In this document: positions 61,633 through 64,000 of the stretch, one piece after another | How the letters are laid out: each line of letters opens with the position of its first letter | How positions within the stretch are numbered: position 1 is the stretch's first letter | Origin: an uncultured Tenacibaculum sp. | Lineage (GTDB): Bacteria; Bacteroidota; Bacteroidia; Flavobacteriales; Flavobacteriaceae | Reading direction: 5' to 3' | Assembly (NCBI RefSeq): GCF_947499065.1 | Contig: NZ_CANMMT010000004.1 | Location: 62,001 to 126,000 of the forward strand | Length of the DNA: 64,000 nt | The notes under the pieces: generated by a model | What the model saw: only the letters and a program-made list of their open reading frames with translations | Databases searched by the model: none | Told to the model about the DNA's origin: nothing | Translations under genes and position numbers: made by a program

Positions 61633-62670
61633 ATGCAGGAAGATACAACTCCAGGAATGGAAAGTGACGATTTATACGAGCACCATAGATTTGTAGCAAC
61701 AGACGGACAGGAGCCTTTAAGAGTAGATAAGTTTTTAATGAATTTTATTGAAAATGCTACTCGAAATAAAATTCAACAAGCAGCTAAAGCAGGAAATGTT
61801 TTGGTAAACGATGTAGTGGTAAAACCTAATTATAAGGTAAAGCCAAAAGATGTAGTTCGTATCGTTTTATCATACCCACCAGCAGAAAATTTATTAGTAG
61901 CTGAAGATATTCCTATTGATATTGTTTATGAAGATGATGAAGTTATTGTTGTAAACAAACCAGCAGGAATGGTGGTGCATCCAGGTCATGGAAATTATTC
62001 AGGAACTTTAGTAAATGGATTAATACACCATGTAGAAAATTTACCAACAAATTCTAATGAACGTCCAGGTTTAGTACATCGTATTGATAAAGATACGAGT
62101 GGATTATTAGTAGTTGCGAAGACTGAGTTTGCCATGGCGCATTTATCAAAGCAATTTTTTGATAGAACTACAGAGCGTTTGTATTATGCATTAGTTTGGG
62201 GGCATATTGAAGAAGATAAAGGTACTATAGAAGGAAACATTGGACGTAGTTTTAAAAATCGTTTGCAAATGGATGTTTTTCCTGATGGAGAACATGGAAA
62301 ACACGCGGTAACACATTTTAAAGTTTTAGAACGTTTAACCTATGTTACGTTAGTGCAGTGTAAATTAGAAACAGGTAGAACGCATCAAATTAGAGCACAC
62401 TTTAAACATATTGGACATACACTTTTTAATGATGAGCGTTATGGAGGTGATGCAATATTAAAAGGAACAACATTTACAAAATACAAACAGTTTGTAGATA
62501 ATTGTTTTAAAGTATTGTCTAGACAAGCATTACATGCCAAAACATTAGGATTTACGCATCCTAAAACAGGAGAGTTTATGCAATTTAATTCTGAAGTTCC
62601 AGCTGATATAGAAGCATGTTTAGCAAAGTGGCGTACCTACTCTGAGAATTCAAAATTTGAAGAAAATTAA
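61633..62670 (+). CDS. rluD: Large subunit rRNA pseudouridine synthase, RluD type
   Basis: A 345-residue enzyme with an N-terminal S4 RNA-binding domain (about 28-80, LRVDKFLMNF...VLVNDVVVKPNYKVKP) and a catalytic domain: HRIDKDTSGLLVVAK at 149-163 with catalytic Asp152, and GRTHQIRAHFKHIGH for RNA binding. Probably modifies helix 69 of 23S rRNA, as RluD does in E. coli. Ends before a terminator. Confidence 0.93.
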   Translation: MQEDTTPGMESDDLYEHHRFVATDGQEPLRVDKFLMNFIENATRNKIQQAAKAGNVLVNDVVVKPNYKVKPKDVVRIVLSYPPAENLLVAEDIPIDIVYEDDEVIVVNKPAGMVVHPGHGNYSGTLVNGLIHHVENLPTNSNERPGLVHRIDKDTSGLLVVAKTEFAMAHLSKQFFDRTTERLYYALVWGHIEEDKGTIEGNIGRSFKNRLQMDVFPDGEHGKHAVTHFKVLERLTYVTLVQCKLETGRTHQIRAHFKHIGHTLFNDERYGGDAILKGTTFTKYKQFVDNCFKVLSRQALHAKTLGFTHPKTGEFMQFNSEVPADIEACLAKWRTYSENSKFEEN

Positions 62671-62688
62671 AAATATTTTTGAAATACT

Positions 62689-62718
62689 AAAAAGCCAGCT
62701 CCTTAGAGCTGGCTTTTT
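62689..62718. terminator. Bidirectional terminator between rluD and cmk
   Basis: AAAAAGCCAGCTC pairs (with short loop CTTAG) with AGCTGGCTTTTT; T-runs on both strands. Confidence 0.88.
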
Positions 62719-62736
62719 ATTTTATATAGTGATGAG

Positions 62737-63426
62737 TTACTGTAAGTTTCTATTTACTAAACTCATAATGCGTTCAAACTGTTCTTTGAGTCCCATATCA
62801 GAATTATCAAATTCTACAGCGTCATCTGCCATTACTAAAGGAGAGTCTTCTCGTGTTGAATCAATTCTATCACGTTCTTGAACATTGTGTAAAATTTCTT
62901 CATAATTTACATCATCACCACGATCTAATAATTCTTTATAACGTCTCGTTGCACGTTTGTCAGCAGAAGCAGTCATAAATAATTTCAATTCAGCATCAGG
63001 GAAAACAACAGTACCAATGTCTCTACCATCCATTACAATACCTTTGTTTTTACCCATTTCTTGTTGCTCGCTCACTAATTTCTTACGAACCTCAGAAATT
63101 GTAGCAATTTTACTTACTAGTCTAGAAACTTCAATAGTTCTAATGTCTTTTTCAACATTAGTGCTGTTTAATATCATTTCAGCAAAACCTAAATCTTTAT
63201 TAAAAGAAAAAGAAAGTGAAATTTTGTCTAGGTTAACAATTAAATCTTCTGGGTTAAAATGCGTATCAGAGATATAATTTTGTTGCATAGCATATAATGT
63301 AACAGCTCTGTACATAGCGCCTGTATCTACATAAATATATCCTAATTCTTTAGCTAATTGCTTAGCAATGGTACTTTTTCCGGTTGATGAAAAACCGTCT
63401 ATGGCAATGGTGATTTTTTCTGTCAT
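62737..63426 (-). CDS. cmk: Cytidylate kinase
   Basis: A 229-residue P-loop kinase phosphorylating CMP and dCMP. GFSSTGKST at 11-19 is Walker A, YVDTGAMYRAVTLYA is the CMP-binding helix, and MDGRDIGTVVFPDAELK is the substrate Arg/Asp region; QERDRIDSTREDSPL forms the lid. Complete. Divergent from the exported protein at 63663, with a TATATTTG element on the minus strand. Confidence 0.96.
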   Translation of the reverse strand: MTEKITIAIDGFSSTGKSTIAKQLAKELGYIYVDTGAMYRAVTLYAMQQNYISDTHFNPEDLIVNLDKISLSFSFNKDLGFAEMILNSTNVEKDIRTIEVSRLVSKIATISEVRKKLVSEQQEMGKNKGIVMDGRDIGTVVFPDAELKLFMTASADKRATRRYKELLDRGDDVNYEEILHNVQERDRIDSTREDSPLVMADDAVEFDNSDMGLKEQFERIMSLVNRNLQ

Positions 63427-63446
63427 GAATACTTAAAAATGGACCA

Positions 63447-63454
63447 CAAATATA
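63447..63454 (-). promoter_or_regulatory. -7 promoter element (TATATTTG) of cmk
   Basis: Minus-strand TAnnTTTG match 20 bases before the cmk ATG. Confidence 0.5.
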
Positions 63455-63662
63455 CGGTAGATTTTTGTTGTTTTTTTAATGTTAATTTTATTAAAAATAA
63501 TAAAGGGGAAATACCTTGTTTTTTAGTGGGTTATAGTGCGATTTTTGTTTTATAAATTGTTAAAGTGACTTACTTTTTATATATTTCCTAATAATATTAT
63601 AGCGTGTTAATACCTTTATTTAAAAAAAAGTGTATTTTTATCGTCCCTTAGGATCCCTTTAA

Positions 63663-64000
63663 ATGAACAAAATAACTAGAAGCATACAAATACTTTTAGG
63701 TGTATTTCTCTTTTGTATTCACTACACTACGGTTGCACAAACCCTGCTTCCACCTACACTACATTTTGGAGCAAGTGCTTGTGATGATGCTCCTGTTGGG
63801 GATAAAAATTTTCTAATAGACATAAGTTATTCAGGTAGTTTATTTAATGATGATAACAAATTTATTGTAGAATTATCTGATGCAGATGGTAATTTTGGAT
63901 CACCAGCTGTGAAACTTACCGAAGTGAATACTCCTATTCCAAATAATAAGTTTAAAATAGATAATGTAGGTTTTACATTACCTCCTGGTACTTTTGGAAA
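63663..64000 (+). CDS. N-terminal part of an exported protein (3' end outside window)
   Basis: The frame runs from ATG 63663 to the window end, 112 residues. Residues 1-26 form a signal peptide (IQILLGVFLFCIHYTTVAQ), followed by a beta-type start: LPPTLHFGASACDDAPVGDKN and FLIDISYSGSLFNDDNKFIVELSD in outline. The FIVELSDADGNFGSP style is seen in large surface proteins of flavobacteria that have gliding-motility-associated C-terminal (type IX secretion) ends; the rest is outside the window so I cannot confirm it. The imperfect element TATTTTTA precedes it. Confidence 0.65.
   Translation, partial: MNKITRSIQILLGVFLFCIHYTTVAQTLLPPTLHFGASACDDAPVGDKNFLIDISYSGSLFNDDNKFIVELSDADGNFGSPAVKLTEVNTPIPNNKFKIDNVGFTLPPGTFG

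Overview
The window is a stretch of chromosome from a low-GC marine-type member of the Bacteroidota, most likely family Flavobacteriaceae (a Tenacibaculum/Polaribacter-like organism). The evidence is the strongly AT-rich coding sequence, promoters of the Bacteroidota form TAnnTTTG (several perfect copies precede genes), almost no Shine-Dalgarno sequences, several TonB-dependent receptors with carboxypeptidase-like or STN extensions, FecI/FecR pairs, LytTR regulators, DUF4249 and DUF6268 families, and a carbamoyl-phosphate synthase large subunit with the short form I recall from flavobacteria. I see no tRNA, rRNA, CRISPR array, insertion sequence or integrase.

Layout. 1-10.2 kb: the end of an exported protein, a DUF6495-like protein, a sirtuin/amidohydrolase pair, a large mosaic surface protein (VIT, VWA, SusC-like N-terminal extension and plug, TPR, DUF2135), trmH, and convergent topB. 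10.2-13.9 kb (minus strand): a run meaB, csaA, a 2-oxoglutarate oxygenase fused to a seven-bladed WD40 propeller, and a FISUMP lipoprotein, followed by topB. 14-16.5 kb: an overlapping ECF sigma / anti-sigma-like / DUF4097 operon. 16.6-19.8 kb: cysS, a GNAT, yidD, lgt. 20-26.8 kb: a lipoprotein with a haem-c motif, guaD, fumC with a divergent 57-residue membrane protein, a Spy-like protein and a TonB-type barrel protein. 26.9-30.2 kb: an accessory islet of small, very AT-rich orphan genes, with two paralogous lipoproteins and a frame-disrupted coding remnant that may be the tail of a polymorphic toxin. 30.4-37.5 kb: yidC, pyrG, rpmH and carB. 37.6-45.2 kb: a regulatory/outer-membrane cluster with a membrane LytTR protein, a TonB receptor plus DUF4249 lipoprotein, a DUF6268 barrel, a LytS-type kinase with LytTR response regulator, and a Spy-like protein with candidate LytTR sites before it. 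45.3-51.4 kb: a MarR-controlled RND efflux operon with an 18-bp perfect palindrome at its promoter. 51.5-53.7 kb: thioesterase, a small membrane protein, and a GlmU-like protein. 53.7-60.9 kb (minus): ddl, coaD, an M14 peptidase and a FecI/FecR/STN-receptor signalling unit. 61-63.4 kb: PASTA protein, rluD and cmk. The window ends in the 5' part of an exported protein.

The housekeeping genes look complete. The most unusual items are the mosaic VIT/VWA/SusC-like protein, the oxygenase-WD40 fusion and the orphan-gene islet. Intergenic stretches are all under 300 bases once two short genes (the 57-residue membrane protein and rpmH) are added. All family calls come from reading the sequences and remembered family features; no database search was run.
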